Notes: generated by a model not told the origin, from the letters alone. A DNA stretch of 64,000 nt from Lepidodermella squamata (GCA_047495785.1 JBLDXI010000038.1:124001-188000), one strand, 5' to 3'; positions 10,514 through 22,097 are shown, numbered from the stretch's first letter. Translations and numbers: made by a program.

Positions 10514-11470
10514 CCAGCCGCGATTATAAAAGCCTTTCCCCCTGATTATCTAGATCTGCAATAAAACCCGTGTGTGCGCTTATATTTTTTGTGTAGCATA
10601 CCACTGATTTATCTCTTACTACCCTCTGGAAAAAAATAAAAGATCTTACGCTTTGTTTACCTAGAATTTTTTTTTTACCGCGGGCGTTATTGAGCTGTGA
10701 AAATAGTACAATACACAAGGTAGCGGATGCTGTAGTATATTTACCCAGGGTTAGCATTTGCTGTCGAGGAAAGACAAGCGTAAATTAGCATTACCATCTA
10801 TGACAATTACACGGCGCGTCGCGAGTCCCCATCGCCATGTACAGTAGAAATCAATAGTCTCAATTTCCCTGATTGCTAAATCACGGGCTCTTAAATTTAC
10901 TACTATCTTTATTAGTGGTTCCTCTATACTAACTGCCTAAGCAGAGAAGAATACGAACGCGATTCTCGGCGCATCCTGTGAAGCGCATTCTTCACTCTGC
11001 GCGCGTGTGGCCTCGCGTCAGCAATACAGGGTGCCCATGTTAATGGCTTGGTGCATGCGGATCTATCTCTTTCTTTTTGTAGTAAGATGATGTATTTTCG
11101 CATCTCTTATCGCAGTCGGCATAGCAGCCTATATCGTTTAGCAGTGCGCGAGGGGCTCACTCTATTTTAAGGCGTTGAGAAAATACGCGCGCAAGAGTAG
11201 CGCGCCGACATCGTTTGTTGATGCGCGTTGCCTTTTCTACACATCTAGGGCAATAATAATGATAAGCCTAGCGCATCATTGCTTGTTTTCTTAATCGAAA
11301 TAATATTAAGAGCATTACGCCAAATTAAGAACAACAAATTTCTAGAGTAAAAATACATTTCAACGCCTGATGTATGGTACATCATCATCTCTCCAACATG
11401 TGTTATACTAGTAACGCATTCATCTCAAGTTTTGTCTGAATCATCTTACATGTAGGTCTGCTGTACTATT
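10514..11470. other. Intergenic spacer between Ly6-like genes 1 and 2
   Basis: 957 bp with no supported gene. A stretch around 10930-11230 is locally richer in GC and CpG (many GCGC words). A lone ACAGGGTGCCC near 11034 resembles the tip of the 5318 element, but no partner repeat is seen. Confidence 0.4.
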
Positions 11471-11996
11471 ATGTTTTGCCGACTTTGTTTACTGGCAATC
11501 ACCACCGTCTCGGCAATCACCTGTCTCGATTGCTACAAAGGTGCCATTTTCTTAAACTGGATGCTACCCAACGACAAGAACGAGTCAATGACAACTATTT
11601 CACACAAATTATTCTGCTTCGTAAGGCTATAACCCCTATATCTAAAACGGTTTTTCAACTCCATTCCTATAGGTTATGAAGCAAGACGTCTCCTCTGAGA
11701 AAGACAAAGCGTTTAACAACGCCACAAGCCTTCGATACGCTGGCGAAATATCTGGGATGGACGTCTGTTCGGAACATAGGAATGTTACTAAATTGACGAC
11801 TAATGTCGCGAATGTTACTGTAACTCTGTGCACGTGCTGCACCGATTTGTGTAACAACCAGAATTTTACCTGCTGGAATTCAGGCGTAAGTAACGGGCGA
11901 AGTGATATTTTAAGTCCCTTCCTATCACTCATTGTTAGCCTGCCTGTAATACTGCACTTAACAGCTTCACGCTCTAGTAGTTCAAATCAAGTGTGA
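11471..11996 (+). CDS. Ly6/uPAR-like GPI-anchored surface protein 2
   Basis: Paralogue of the 9867 gene. Exons 11471-11620 and 11673-11996 give 157 residues. The leader ends near TVSAITC, followed by CLDCYKGA, and the Ly6 signature is CTCCTDLCNN. Several NxT/S sequons precede it. The C-terminus is hydrophobic (LIVSLPVILHL) and then Ser-rich, compatible with GPI anchoring though the last residues are polar. The intron is 52 nt and sits at the same phase-0 position as in gene 1. It converges with carboxypeptidase 2, whose stop is 84 bp away. Confidence 0.78.
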
Positions 11997-12080
11997 CCTC
12001 GACATATTTATTACGATAATCTCCGGTTGAATAATTATTAAATGTTTTCTTTTGCATAATAAATTTCGAGGATGATACGT

Positions 12081-13842
12081 TTAATCTTTGAACGATTTGT
12101 TCTCGATAAATCGATAAATCATGTCGTAGGCTTCGATAGGTTTGTCAGCCGGAGCAGCGTGACCTGCGTCTCGAATTAGAGCGAAAGTCAAAGTTTCGGC
12201 CTGAACGACGTAGCCGTTGACTAAACGGTCTTTCGACCCATTAGGATCGTCCCGGGTCCAAACAGTCCGGTTGTTACCTCCAGCTGCCGCAAACGCGGCC
12301 TTACCTGGCCAATTCAAATTTCTCATTAGATTGGCTGTAGCTGGCGGTGGTACAATCAAATCGTTCATTCCTGTGTAGTATAAGACTTTGATAGTTGTAG
12401 AATTTAGCAGCTCTTCGACGTAGGGCCGGACGCTCTGAGAGGCGGCTTCCACCAAATGCTTTTTCACTGCTTCTCTCTGCCGATAGTACTTCAACGCGCC
12501 AACATGAAGTTTCATCCTCACATCGTCCCGTTCAACAAATGCCCCGAAATCTTTGTATTCTATTGGCAATTTCTGTATGAAAAAAGTGATAAATTTTATG
12601 GCTAAGAAGCTAGGAGGTAACTTATACCCTGCAATATCGGAAAAAATCAAAGTAGACGAGGCATCCAGAGCTGTTAACGTAAAGGCTGTTGTAAGGGTAG
12701 ACAACGCCGTGATCGATAAGCATGTCGAAAACGGTTGTTGCCTCTCGCCAACGCTCCTGATTGACCAAGCTCAAAAACTCATCTGATCCATTGCGGTAGG
12801 TCAGCAGTTCCGGGTAACTCAGTAGCCCCAGAGAATACAGGTGTTCACCTATATTCGGCACCAGCTGGAAACAAGGTAAATAGCATTTTTCAAAAATGAA
12901 AAGTTTCCAGAAAATCACAAAAACGCAATCACCAATTTTTCGAGGCTTTCAGGAAAGTTTTCCACAAACTATAGGCCTATCCATTGGATGTAACCGCATC
13001 AAAAAATTCCTGATGGTTTTGGAGTAATAGTTGGAAAAATGAGCGTAAAAAAAGTTGCATATGATGCTGTAAAATTTGAAAATAAAATTCTTACTGTTGC
13101 AGGATCACTTAAGCCGTCCCCAACCATGATTCCCATCAGTTGAACAGGACTCGTGCCAGCTTGCATCTCTTTATAAACTCGATGTCCGAAGGCTGGGACG
13201 AAATGGCCTGCAAAAGATTCACCAGCTATGTACAGGCCATTGATAGCTGCATTAGGATACAGTTGCACGAATTGCTTCGTAAATTCCCACAAATGATCTA
13301 CTACGCCATCTACGTCATTTCGGAAGTCATCTTTCGTCACCGTGTAGCTGAACCCAGTGCCGACAGGGTTGTCGATGAAAACCACGTTGTACAAGGTATT
13401 CCATGGAAGTTGATCTCGAAATTTCACGCCCACCGTAGGGTTGCTAGGGTCGATTTCGTACGGACCCATTTCGACGAATTGACCGAATAAACTCGACGAC
13501 CCAGGCCCGCCTTGAAACCAGAAAATCAACGGCGTATTTTCCGCCCTTCTCATGAAAGGGGCGAAGTACCAGAAAAACATTTGGGCATTAGTTGTTTGAT
13601 TCACGGCTATCAGGCCGCTGTAGCTCTCGATGTTAGCACCTGGTATGAGTTGATCATTTCTACTCAGCTCAACCGCTATAACCAAAGAATGAAGAGAGAC
13701 TTCAAAACATTGAAAAATAAATTCTCTTGCCTTCAGCTATTTTTCCAGCATTAATCAACGGAGTGAGAAATAAAGGTTCTCCCGGGTCTGAAAGCACGTC
13801 ACCTAGGATCCCCAAAGTTAGCAATAAGATCTTCAGCAGCAT
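12081..13842 (-). CDS. CPVL-like serine carboxypeptidase 2
   Basis: Second S10 carboxypeptidase, 473 residues from exons 13842-13731, 13675-13095, 12864-12628 and 12572-12081. A signal peptide covers about residues 1-18. The triad is Ser191 in AGESFAG, Asp381 in GMNDLIVP and His448 in DAGHAAPA. The block FQGGPGSSSLFGQFVEMGPY is conserved. Compared with copy 1, the intron inside the first half of the enzyme is missing and the others are at the same places. The first intron has a GC donor (GAAG|gcaaga), inferred from the exact match of its position and phase to the GT intron of copy 1. Confidence 0.92.
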
Positions 13843-14003
13843 CGTATTTTTAATTATAATGAATTGAAGATAACAATTAAAAGCTCGGCTATATCTTTTA
13901 TCACCCACAGAAAAAAAGATAATTTTTCGAGGTGCGCATTATTTTTACTATGAATCAAGTAAAAGTGGACTATTATCATTTAATATAACAATAAGTATCA
14001 GCA

Positions 14004-16173
14004 TCAGACATTTATTGTTCCTACTTCAGCCATTAATTCTTCCGGTTTAATTGAGGCATTAGTCTTGCTGTGATGATGGCTTTTTGCAGGCTTAGTTTCG
14101 GAATGACTCGTAGATTTCGCCTTATGTGACTTGGGAATCGGGGCGATGCTATTATCTTTGTTGGCCAAGCTATCGGAATCGACGCTGCCATTAGCTGGCG
14201 CAGATAATCGCATGCTAATACCATCCGTCGATTTATTGTCAGGTTCAGCGGCCGAGGCGTTTGACTTGGACTTCGAAGCCCTACTTTTGCCGCCTTCGTG
14301 CTTAGATTTTCTATCCTTCGGCGTGTCAACCTTATCAGCCGCGCTCTTACTCGAAGCTGATATAGCTGAATGCTGACTGACACTTGCCTTTATCTGGCTA
14401 TGCGACGAACCAACCGCATTTGCCGAAGCGCGAATGCTGGCAATTAAATCGCTGCCCTTCTGTTCGATAGCTGCGGAGTTTCTCGCATCTGCGGCGACGT
14501 CGTTGCCGCTGTTCTGCGAGAATTGTTGTAGCAGGGCCTGGCTGGCATTGCGCCGCGCGATTTCGGCCGCCGCGGCTCGAGCAGCTGTTGAAAGAAGGAC
14601 CCCTCAACATTATGGAACAAGAACAACGAAAAAAAAACATGCTCAAACTCAACATTCAATTAATATTGTGCAAGAGAAAGTAACTAGAAAAGCTAATAGT
14701 GCAGATTGTTGTAGTAAAATTAAATTAATCTCAAAAACGTTGTTTAAAAAGCAAGCGTCAAGACTATCAAAAGTGCAGTTGATATTTATAGGCTATAAAG
14801 TCATTTACATGCTGACTGTCTTCTTTTAACTTTCATGCTTCTGTTAAATTCTTAAGTTTTAAAATAATATTTGCATCACAAAAGCTAAGCTCATGCAAGT
14901 GCATTGTATGGCCTACCTGAAAGCGTTTTCGAAGTTATTTTTGAGCCGATCAAATGCGATTTCAGCTTTTGAGTAATGAATTTAGGCCGCAAGTCTTGCG
15001 ATTTGTATAGCCACGTCCAGGCTGAGGTAAATGAAAGAACAACACAGATCCAGGCGAGCACGAACGACCAACCGAATTCGTAAGTTCGAGCCGCTTCTAT
15101 CACCTCTTTGTAAGGGACATCTTCAGAGCGAATAAATTCGCGTAAATGAATTAGGTGACATTTCGCGTGGAATAACGCAATTGCAACGGTGTAAGATATG
15201 CCTAATATAAAAAGGCTTATTTTTACGAGAAAAACTCGATTATTTAACTCAAAAATCGAACCTGCACCCAGTGAGGCGAAAGAAGCTGTGAGCAAAAGAG
15301 CCCGGTGCTTGACCGAACTTCCATAAACGCCGGCTGAAAGATTAACCAGCATTGAAGCCAGGGCTAACAACGCGAATGCAAATGCAGCGACTTCCAGATC
15401 TAATAAAAACGCGTTATTAAAGTTGAGAATTTGAGGTATCTTACGTTGAATGGCAGGGACATCATGGTCTTCATGGCTAAAGACAAAATGACAAGCGGAA
15501 TGGCCCATGTTCAAACGTGCTCTTACACCGGCTGTGATTACAAAAAAAATTAATAAAAAACAGACCCATGAGATAAGCGCTCACATTCTAGGTTATCACA
15601 ATCTCTGAAAAGATTCCCGTACTCGCGGAACAAAACAAGAAAGACGACTTCGCCGCACATTTTGTTGTTATCATTCGCGATCGAGCAATTCGGAACGCGT
15701 CTGAAGTAGGTTTTCTTCATGAGGCAGGGCGGCTCGTAGATGGTCATCTCGTACTCCTGGAAGAAGGCCGGTGGTTCGTTGACGGCCGGAACCACTGGGT
15801 TATTTTTATTCCGGCCCGGCTTTGTCACGCCATTCGGCGCCGCTGTTGTCGTAGTCTGCACCTTTTGCCGCACTTTGGCCGCATTCTGAAGCAGGGACCC
15901 TTCAATGTTGTAATACCGGGTGTGGTTTATCACAATGTAAGAATCGGTGTCAGGTACTTTGATCAAATCGGTCTGTAAAAATTTGAAAAGTCTACATTTT
16001 AAGGTGGATTCTACGCCCATCCTTACCGGTTTTCCCCTCTGCCGTATTTTTGTCTCAATTTCCGTTTTGTTGAATCCGCGGTACTCCCAGTAATCTGTCG
16101 CTAGGCTTATGACCAGCAAGACGGTCAAGTTACCTGCCAGGATGATGGTACTGTATTGAAGAATGTCGAGCAT
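14004..16173 (-). CDS. Claudin/PMP22-like four-span membrane protein with long basic tail
   Basis: Probable plasma-membrane tetraspan protein of the claudin/PMP22/Clc-like class. Exons 16173-16027, 15972-15585, 15531-14917 and 14584-14004 keep phase and give 576 residues. Span 1 (residues 9-26, ending ATDYWEY) is followed by a long extracellular loop with a Thr/Pro/Lys-rich insert and several Cys (PPC, PNC, KMC, RDC). Three more spans follow in exon 3. The last exon encodes a cytosolic tail of about 190 residues, rich in Ala, Ser, Lys and His (SKSKSNAS, KSHHHSK). The 54-nt intron 15973-16026 is in frame and stop-free, so it might sometimes be retained. The 332-nt last intron (14585-14916) holds nothing recognisable. 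Family assignment rests on topology, not on a strict motif. Confidence 0.65.
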
Positions 16174-17123
16174 GGCTAATTGTCGCAGTCGCTGCGGTCG
16201 CGGTTAGAATTTGTCAAGAATCTAGCATGATTTTTTAGCTGCAAGAAGCGTCGCTATTCATCATTTTTGTCAGTAATAATCTGTGAATGCGAAAATTACA
16301 ACAATATAAAGGCACAAAGGCGCGACGGCCAAGAGCCGATCTCTTTTTTGTGTGTGACGGAATTCGGTAATATAGTAGCGGTTGAAAGTATAGCCCGCAG
16401 TGCCGCGTAATGCGACAACGAGTAGGCGGAGGATGAGCAGCAAGCGTGCGGCAAACGATGGTTCTTGGGCAGCATTTGGCGGGCGCGACTCAAAAATAAT
16501 AATAATAATAATAATTTACACAGCGCCGGCGATGGCTGAAAATTCGATGCTAGGACCGAAAATTGTTTTATTGTGCACTATTTTGAGAGCGAGAGCTCGC
16601 GACGCATCGATTTTTCGCTGTTTCCTTTGCTGCTCGGCCGCTTCTCGCGTCTATATTTTCGCCATGCCGATTCCTTTTTTTTGCCTTGAAATTTACAGAT
16701 GTCCGCGTGTTGTGCGCTGAGTGCGCTGTTGTTCTGCGCCGATGTAATAATAATACATAATAGTAATGAGTAAATAGTTCTTACCAAACACATAGCCGAT
16801 TATATGCATCTATACACGTCCGTCTAAATGATTTGGTGATTTGGCGCGCTTTTTAACGGGCCGAAATGTTCCTCTTCACCCAACGACTCGCCGTCGATTA
16901 AGCAAGGCGAGAAAGTAAGGAAAACAGACAAAAAGCGATCCTGATCACTCATATTTCAGCTTTATTCTACGTAATTAAGGCGTGCAATTTCAGCTTTTAA
17001 AATCATTTTCTGACGTAGCGCAACAATATTTAGTGTAAAACATGCGTGATAGAAGATTTAAGTGTTCGATTACGTCGCCAAGTTAGGGTTAGGTTTCAGA
17101 TAAAGGTCTAACTTCAATTATAT
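16174..17123. other. Intergenic spacer with AAT microsatellite
   Basis: 950 bp upstream of the claudin-like gene, so probably its promoter. An (AAT)n run lies at 16495-16516. No supported gene: the open frames here are short, overlap each other on both strands and lack splice support. Confidence 0.45.
16495..16516. repeat. (AAT)n microsatellite
   Basis: About seven consecutive AAT units read directly from the sequence. Confidence 0.9.
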
Positions 17124-17681
17124 TCATACACTAATCATCGCCAGGAGGGTGTTCTGGCACTCGGGATTTCCGCTCAGAAAGATCACGAACATAAGAGAAA
17201 TAGCTGCAATAAGATGAATCATCGAGTATGGAGAGGAAGCGCCTCCCTTCAACGGACTCTGGTCCACCTTGGCAGGCGCTGCTGGGGGCGGTAAACAGTC
17301 TTGCTTATCAAAGCTATTGCACATGTCGCTGCAACAAGTACAAACCGTAGATGTTCCGTTGTACTTGCCGATTTCTAACGGGACACCAGTCGTACGGTTG
17401 TTACACGGTACGGTTTTATCGACTTTTTCACAATCGAACATTGCAAACGCCAGCTTCGCGCTTGTCACTTTGATCACCTAGGTATACGAGAAAATTAGCT
17501 GTAAAAAACCTTAAAATAAAACGTTGGCTGTCACCAAGCAGGCAAGGCATCCAGTTGTTTTCGATGAGTTGTTGGGCAATTCCGGATAGTTGAAAGTTCC
17601 ACTCGTGCAGTCCAGAGAATAGCCAACAGCCCAAAAAGCAAATGATGCAATGCAAAGGGTTGGCAAAGTTATAGCGGTCAT
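17124..17681 (-). CDS. Ly6-like surface protein 3 (CCSDMCN type)
   Basis: Exons 17681-17535 and 17477-17124 give 166 residues. A leader (about residues 1-22) is followed by LDCTSGTF, and CLACL sits at the end of exon 1. Exon 2 carries the signature CTCCSDMCNS and then Pro/Ala-rich residues. A hydrophobic stretch (MIHLIAAISLMFVIFL) follows but is not terminal: an 18-residue tail comes after it, so this could be a single-span anchor rather than a GPI signal. The intron is 57 nt, phase 0, at the position conserved through the array. Function unknown. Confidence 0.75.
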
Positions 17682-17996
17682 TCTCTGCGAATTTTCTCGA
17701 AAACTCAGGCATCACTGATGAAATTTTACATTCGAGGGCCAAGTTCGTGACTTTTATTTATAAATATTGAATGAGTCCCTTCGTTTTGAATTGAAAAAAT
17801 CTTGTGTCTCGCTAGATTAGCACGCAATAGGGATCGCTCAAAAATGCGAAAATTTCGCGGTTGGGAATCGAAAAAATACGAATCGCACTTGCGAGAATTG
17901 AACCGAAAAATGAGTTCCGAAAAATGTTATTTTATTTGCTAACATACTTTACATTAATTTTTAACATATTTTATACAGATTTGACGCTGCCTCCTA
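17682..17996. other. Spacer between Ly6-like genes 3 and 4
   Basis: 315 bp, AT-rich. It should hold the promoter of gene 3. No further signal was seen. Confidence 0.4.
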
Positions 17997-18542
17997 TCAA
18001 GTGAATAAAGCAGCAATCGCTAGGCTGAGCAATGAAGATGATCCTAGGACCCAGTTGTAATAGGCACCTGCAGGCCGATTCGCATCGCACCTGGTGGCTG
18101 TTTGGTTGACCTGTTGTGGCTGCGGCTTAAAGACACACGCGCCCTTCTCGACGCTGTTGCACATATCAGAACAGCAGTAGCAAACGTGCGATGTCCCATT
18201 AACGTTATCATCGTTCGGAGGCGTCGCAACGTTTGACAGTGACTGTTCTTGGCATGGAACTTGAACATCCTTGACGCAATCGAAACTAGCGATGCTTGAA
18301 TTGTCCGCGTACACCGTTTTCCCTACCTGTAGAATTGATCACCCTGAGAGGCTACAAGTCTAACAAAATGTTGGAAATATTACCACGCATAGCGTACAAC
18401 CAGAGTCTTTCCCCATGTTAACGTTACTAAAACCGGTGATATTGGAGTAGATGACGGCTCGATTGCACTCTAAACTCGACACTGTCGCCATAATTGCGAG
18501 AATAGGTACCACCCATTCCATAGCTAGTTCGAAAATCGACAT
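17997..18542 (-). CDS. Ly6-like GPI-anchored protein 4 (CCSDMCN type)
   Basis: Exons 18542-18384 and 18326-17997 give 162 residues. The leader reaches about residue 23 (ATVSSLEC). Exon 1 ends in CTLCV, directly before the phase-0 intron (57 nt). Exon 2 holds CYCCSDMCNS and ends in a hydrophobic GPI-type tail (SSLLSLAIAALFT). It is most similar to the intronless gene at 20124 (both share SFDC/DYVC-V-KD, CQEQ and CYCCSD), so the two are recent duplicates. Confidence 0.8.
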
Positions 18543-18674
18543 TTCCTCGATAGAAGAAACTTTCGAAACTTCAGATGAGAAAAAGAAAGCGATTTACAAC
18601 ACTAATTGTTTATTCGTATTTTTTCGCATTCGATTAGTTTGGCTCATGAGAATTTCGCAATTAATTTCTGAGAA

Positions 18675-19122
18675 TTAGAACAAGAAAACTAAGGGGCTTA
18701 GCATAATAGCGGCCGTGATCAAGCTCGAGGTAGCAAATCTAGCGCCGCTATTTTTGCACAACTTCTCCGCCGAATTGCATTTGTCTTTGCAGCACGAGCA
18801 GTAGTAGTAGTTGGTGTTGACGCTCGACGACGTTTCGCTACAAGCATCTTTCGTGTTGCAGCTTAGCTCGATTTTCGTAAACAAGTCTGTCGTCAGCTTT
18901 TTATACTACATACAAAACAGAGTTAAATCGAAGAAAAATAGCCTGATAAGATCGCTATATTACCTCACAAGCGCTGCAGCCTGTAGCGACGACGATTGAG
19001 GAGTTGGCGTATCCGGGTAAAATTTTGCTCATGACGAAAAGATCGGCCGTATTGCAATCGAGGCTGTCAACTGCGGCCAACAAGGCGCCGATCGAGATAA
19101 CGAAAAAGATTTGCTTGCTCAT
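18675..19122 (-). CDS. Ly6-like GPI-anchored protein 5 (CCKDKCN type)
   Basis: Exons 19122-18964 and 18905-18675 give 129 residues. The signal peptide ends near AAVDSLDC. Exon 1 closes with GCSACE before a 58-nt phase-0 intron. Exon 2 carries CSCCKDKCNSAEKLC and a hydrophobic C-terminus (IMLSPLVFLF). The CCxDKCN-x-LC pattern is shared with the gene at 26719-27161 but not with intervening genes, which places these two in one subfamily at opposite ends of the array. Confidence 0.8.
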
Positions 19123-20123
19123 GATTCTGTAGAAAAATAAAAGGTATACACACCCGCTTGTATTGTGTTCAAAAGGGTTTTTTCAGCTTCTGAACGTTGA
19201 GCGACAGCTTTTTAAGTGGTTGATGTATAGCCTTACCTGTGATGACTCAAGCATTCTTGAGCGCAGCGTCAGCCAGGTGTGAATGGGGATGTAGCAGCTA
19301 TACAGTAGGCTTAAAACGTTATGACAAATGCATCCTATTGTTTGCTATAAGCTTTTTATGATTCATATCGATCTTATAAAAGGTTTGAATGATTTAAAAA
19401 AACCCAGCATTGTTTGGTAGGCTTTGAAGGCTCTGGAAACGATAAAGTCTGGATTTTTTGCCGCCTTAAAGGATTAAAATTAGGTCCTCCTGTCACCGGA
19501 ACCAAATGTACGGTGAGCGGAACCACATTTTGGAATGTTCATTGGGCCTAAAACCAATTTTCTGAACTTCCTAAAAGATGTTTCTATAGACCGTCGTAAT
19601 TATAAATAAATTTATAAATGTATAAATTATTTATAAATTCAGCGTGTAATATTCATTACAGGACGTTCACTTCAGAAATTATATGTTGTCCCAAATTCTT
19701 AGAATATTATTTGAAAATCAACATTTGGCACATTTCGAGTTAGGTTCCGCAACAGAAAATTTGGTTCGGCTAAAAAGGTTCTGATAAAAACTATTTATAA
19801 CGATTAATTGGGTCGATTAAAAGGGGGAAGGAGATGAATTATACGGGTTGCTCCTAGCGAGTTATTAGGCTTCATAATTCCATAATTTCAGGATTGACTA
19901 GGATCGTATCATCTAATTATACACCGCTCAATTTGAGACATTATAAATAGAAGAATATTTTCTGAGATTCTGTTTTATTCTCATATAAAAATGATTTGTT
20001 CACATTTTTAGTAAAATAACAGAGCAATCATTATTGGCGTGACTGAGTAAATAAATGCATTTTGCAAAAATATTCAAGTATAAAAATTTCGAGACATCAT
20101 TAAACTAGAGCTATTGGATTGAT
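19123..20123. other. Intergenic spacer in the Ly6-like array
   Basis: About 1 kb, AT-rich. GGAACC and GGTTC words recur between 19490 and 19770 but form no clear repeat unit. No gene or RNA is supported. Confidence 0.4.
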
Positions 20124-20570
20124 TTAGAGCAGAAGTGCCGTTGCAAGGGCGACGAGAAGAGCTGCGCTAGCGGCCATTGATTGTGCGTCACTGGCTGCGC
20201 TTCGAGATTCCAGAGCTCTGAGGATGTTGCACTCGCCACGGTTGATGTCATTGCAGAAATCAGAGCAGCAGTAGCAGGCATAGGTCAAGGCAGTAACGTT
20301 ATTATCAGCCGGGGCAGGGATAGAAATCATCTGCTCCTGGCATTTTGAGTCGTCCTTAACGCAGACGTAGTCGATAGCAGCGACGGTGTTGCCATTCTTC
20401 ATTGTGCCAATCATGCACATAGAGCAACCGGTTTCTTTCGTCATTGTCTGATTGGTAGCTCCGGGCAAGTTGCCATACACAACGGCTGCTTTGTAGCAAT
20501 CGAGGCTGCTAACGGTGGCGAAAAGAGCCGAGGCTGAGATGATAAGAATCATGGTTGACGAGGCAGACAT
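20124..20570 (-). CDS. Ly6-like GPI-anchored protein 6, intronless
   Basis: A single ORF of 148 residues. The leader runs through about residue 22 (FATVSSLDC). The order matches the other members: CSMCM, a middle segment, DYVCVKDDSKCQEQ, then the signature CYCCSDFCND and a hydrophobic GPI-type end (AALLVALATALLL). Where the other array members have an intron right after the CxxC motif, the frame here simply continues (GTMKNGNTVAA). Either the intron was lost or the copy was retroposed. No poly(A) remnant is evident. Confidence 0.85.
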   Translation of the reverse strand: MSASSTMILIISASALFATVSSLDCYKAAVVYGNLPGATNQTMTKETGCSMCMIGTMKNGNTVAAIDYVCVKDDSKCQEQMISIPAPADNNVTALTYACYCCSDFCNDINRGECNILRALESRSAASDAQSMAASAALLVALATALLL

Positions 20571-21185
20571 GATGAGTTGATTTTAGTTGTTGAGACTTGT
20601 TCAAGTTGATAAAAACTTATTTAGTTGAGAATGATGTTTAACCAGAAGCGGGTGAGTCGTTTTTATACCATCGCAAGTGATTCGGTCGACAAAAATGCGG
20701 TTTAAGCTCTCCGCCCGCCTACCTTACTTTCATTCTTAATAATAGAAATAGCGATGAATTAAAGCGTACGGTATTTTTTATAGAGAGCGTGACGCAGGTC
20801 GCGTTATGATTCATCGCCATTTCGAACTTATTCATTACGCGGCAAGAGGCAGTAGGGAGAAAAAACGCGCCGCATGAGAGTAAACAACGAAACAAAAAAC
20901 ATTCTAAAGGTGGGAAAATAAAAAAACACTTAAAACCAAATGTGCGAAACCGTCTCTTCACGTTTCCAAAACCGATTCGCGTTATATGGAAAATCAAATT
21001 ATTTCCGTTATTTTATTGAAATATTGTTTATTTTGATCCGCTTGTTTACATCCCATTCAAGAAAACATGAATAACGAAATTACGAGTTTATTATTAGTAT
21101 TCAGTCATGAAATCAAAGTAGTTTTCATCGGGGTCATATCAAACTATCAAAGAATCATGATTTTTTGATCGGTCCTGAACAGAGT
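20571..21185. other. Intergenic spacer in the Ly6-like array
   Basis: 615 bp carrying the presumed promoter of gene 6. No other feature was seen. Confidence 0.4.
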
Positions 21186-21650
21186 TTACAGGAGACGTGC
21201 TGCAACAACAATGGCCGCCGAAATTGTGAGGAATCCAGAAGCTGCTGTGGTGGCTCCTGTACCCTTAGCCGTTGTTGTGGCAGGTGCCGCCGCCGAGCAG
21301 CCCTTTTCGAGGGTGGCGCAGAGGTCCTTGCAGCAGGTGCAGGTACCGCTCTGGTTCTGCTCTTGACATGCACTTTTTGTTTGGCACTGAAGAATGTTTT
21401 GCGTATAGTCTGGATTTACAAGACCCTTGATATTCTATAAAACAGATTCGGATTACATGGATCGGTGTTATATACTTCTATAATTTACCGTGCAGGCGCT
21501 GCAGTCCTTTTTGACAACCACTGTTACGTTGGTTATGCCCATCGTAATTTTCGTACCAGTGTGAAGCTGCCCTTCGTAGCAGTCGAGCGCGTTAACTGCC
21601 GACCAAGTCGCCATGAGCAGCGTTGAGGCGAAAATCACAGTCGAGTACAT
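21186..21650 (-). CDS. Ly6-like GPI-anchored protein 7 (CCKDLCA type)
   Basis: Exons 21650-21489 and 21434-21186 give 136 residues. The start at 21650 aligns with the first Met of the paralogues; an in-frame ATG lies at 21668. The leader ends near AVNALDC, followed by CYEGQLHTGTK. Exon 1 ends CSACT before a 54-nt phase-0 intron. Exon 2 has CTCCKDLCATLEKGC, a Thr/Ala-rich spacer and the terminal hydrophobic segment FLTISAAIVVAARLL. The Asn that normally follows the last Cys of the Ly6 signature is Ala here. It is closely related to the next three genes upstream. Confidence 0.82.
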
Positions 21651-22097
21651 TTCGGTAAAATGGGCCAACTAAACAAATTTAATAATTGAATATAAAATGT
21701 GCTGCAATTATTCGAAATAAATCGTTACAGGCAGAATTTCACGCTACCTTGGCTTTAATGATTTTTACCTAGGCAAACAAAGCGTGATATATTTCGAGCT
21801 GTAATATTCTGTGGTTGAGTTTTCAGCTGTTAGACCTTTCTCGGTGGCTGGGGTTTTTTCTGCATTTAGACCGTTTTTTTTATTCATACGTGTGACTATA
21901 AATCTAGCGTTTAACCAGCCATATAGCGTAGTTGTCAGCTGAGCGACACTTGACAGCATTGTGGTCTGTTAATTTCGCTGCTTCTCACGCAGTGTGATAT
22001 ACTCATAAAAAATAGTACTCCATCGGGATCATTAATCAAACAAAAATAATTAATCATGGTTTTTGATCGTTCCAGAATGTAAGCATATAGCGATATT
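21651..22097. other. Spacer between Ly6-like genes 7 and 8
   Basis: 447 bp, of which 21705-21957 is a diverged copy of the flank at 22712-22944. No independent gene. Confidence 0.4.
21705..21957. repeat. Duplicated 5' flank, copy A
   Basis: Similar in the same order to 22712-22944: CAATTATT(C/T)GAAATAAAT, GATTTTTACC, TTTCGA, GACCGTTTTTTATTCATA, CGTGTG, AAATCTAG, then CCAGCCAT and TTGACAGC. Each copy lies just upstream of a CCK-type Ly6-like gene. Confidence 0.65.

Noticed and set aside
11030-11045. Second copy of the ACAGGGTG element tip
   Set aside because: Only 8 bp match the 5318 element and no inverted partner was found.
16400-16720. 106-codon plus-strand ORF across the AAT repeat
   Set aside because: Isoleucine run translated from the microsatellite; no gene context.
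21765-21959. 64-codon minus-strand ORF
   Set aside because: It lies in the duplicated 5' flank of the Ly6-like genes, and the sister flank (22712-22944) does not keep the frame.
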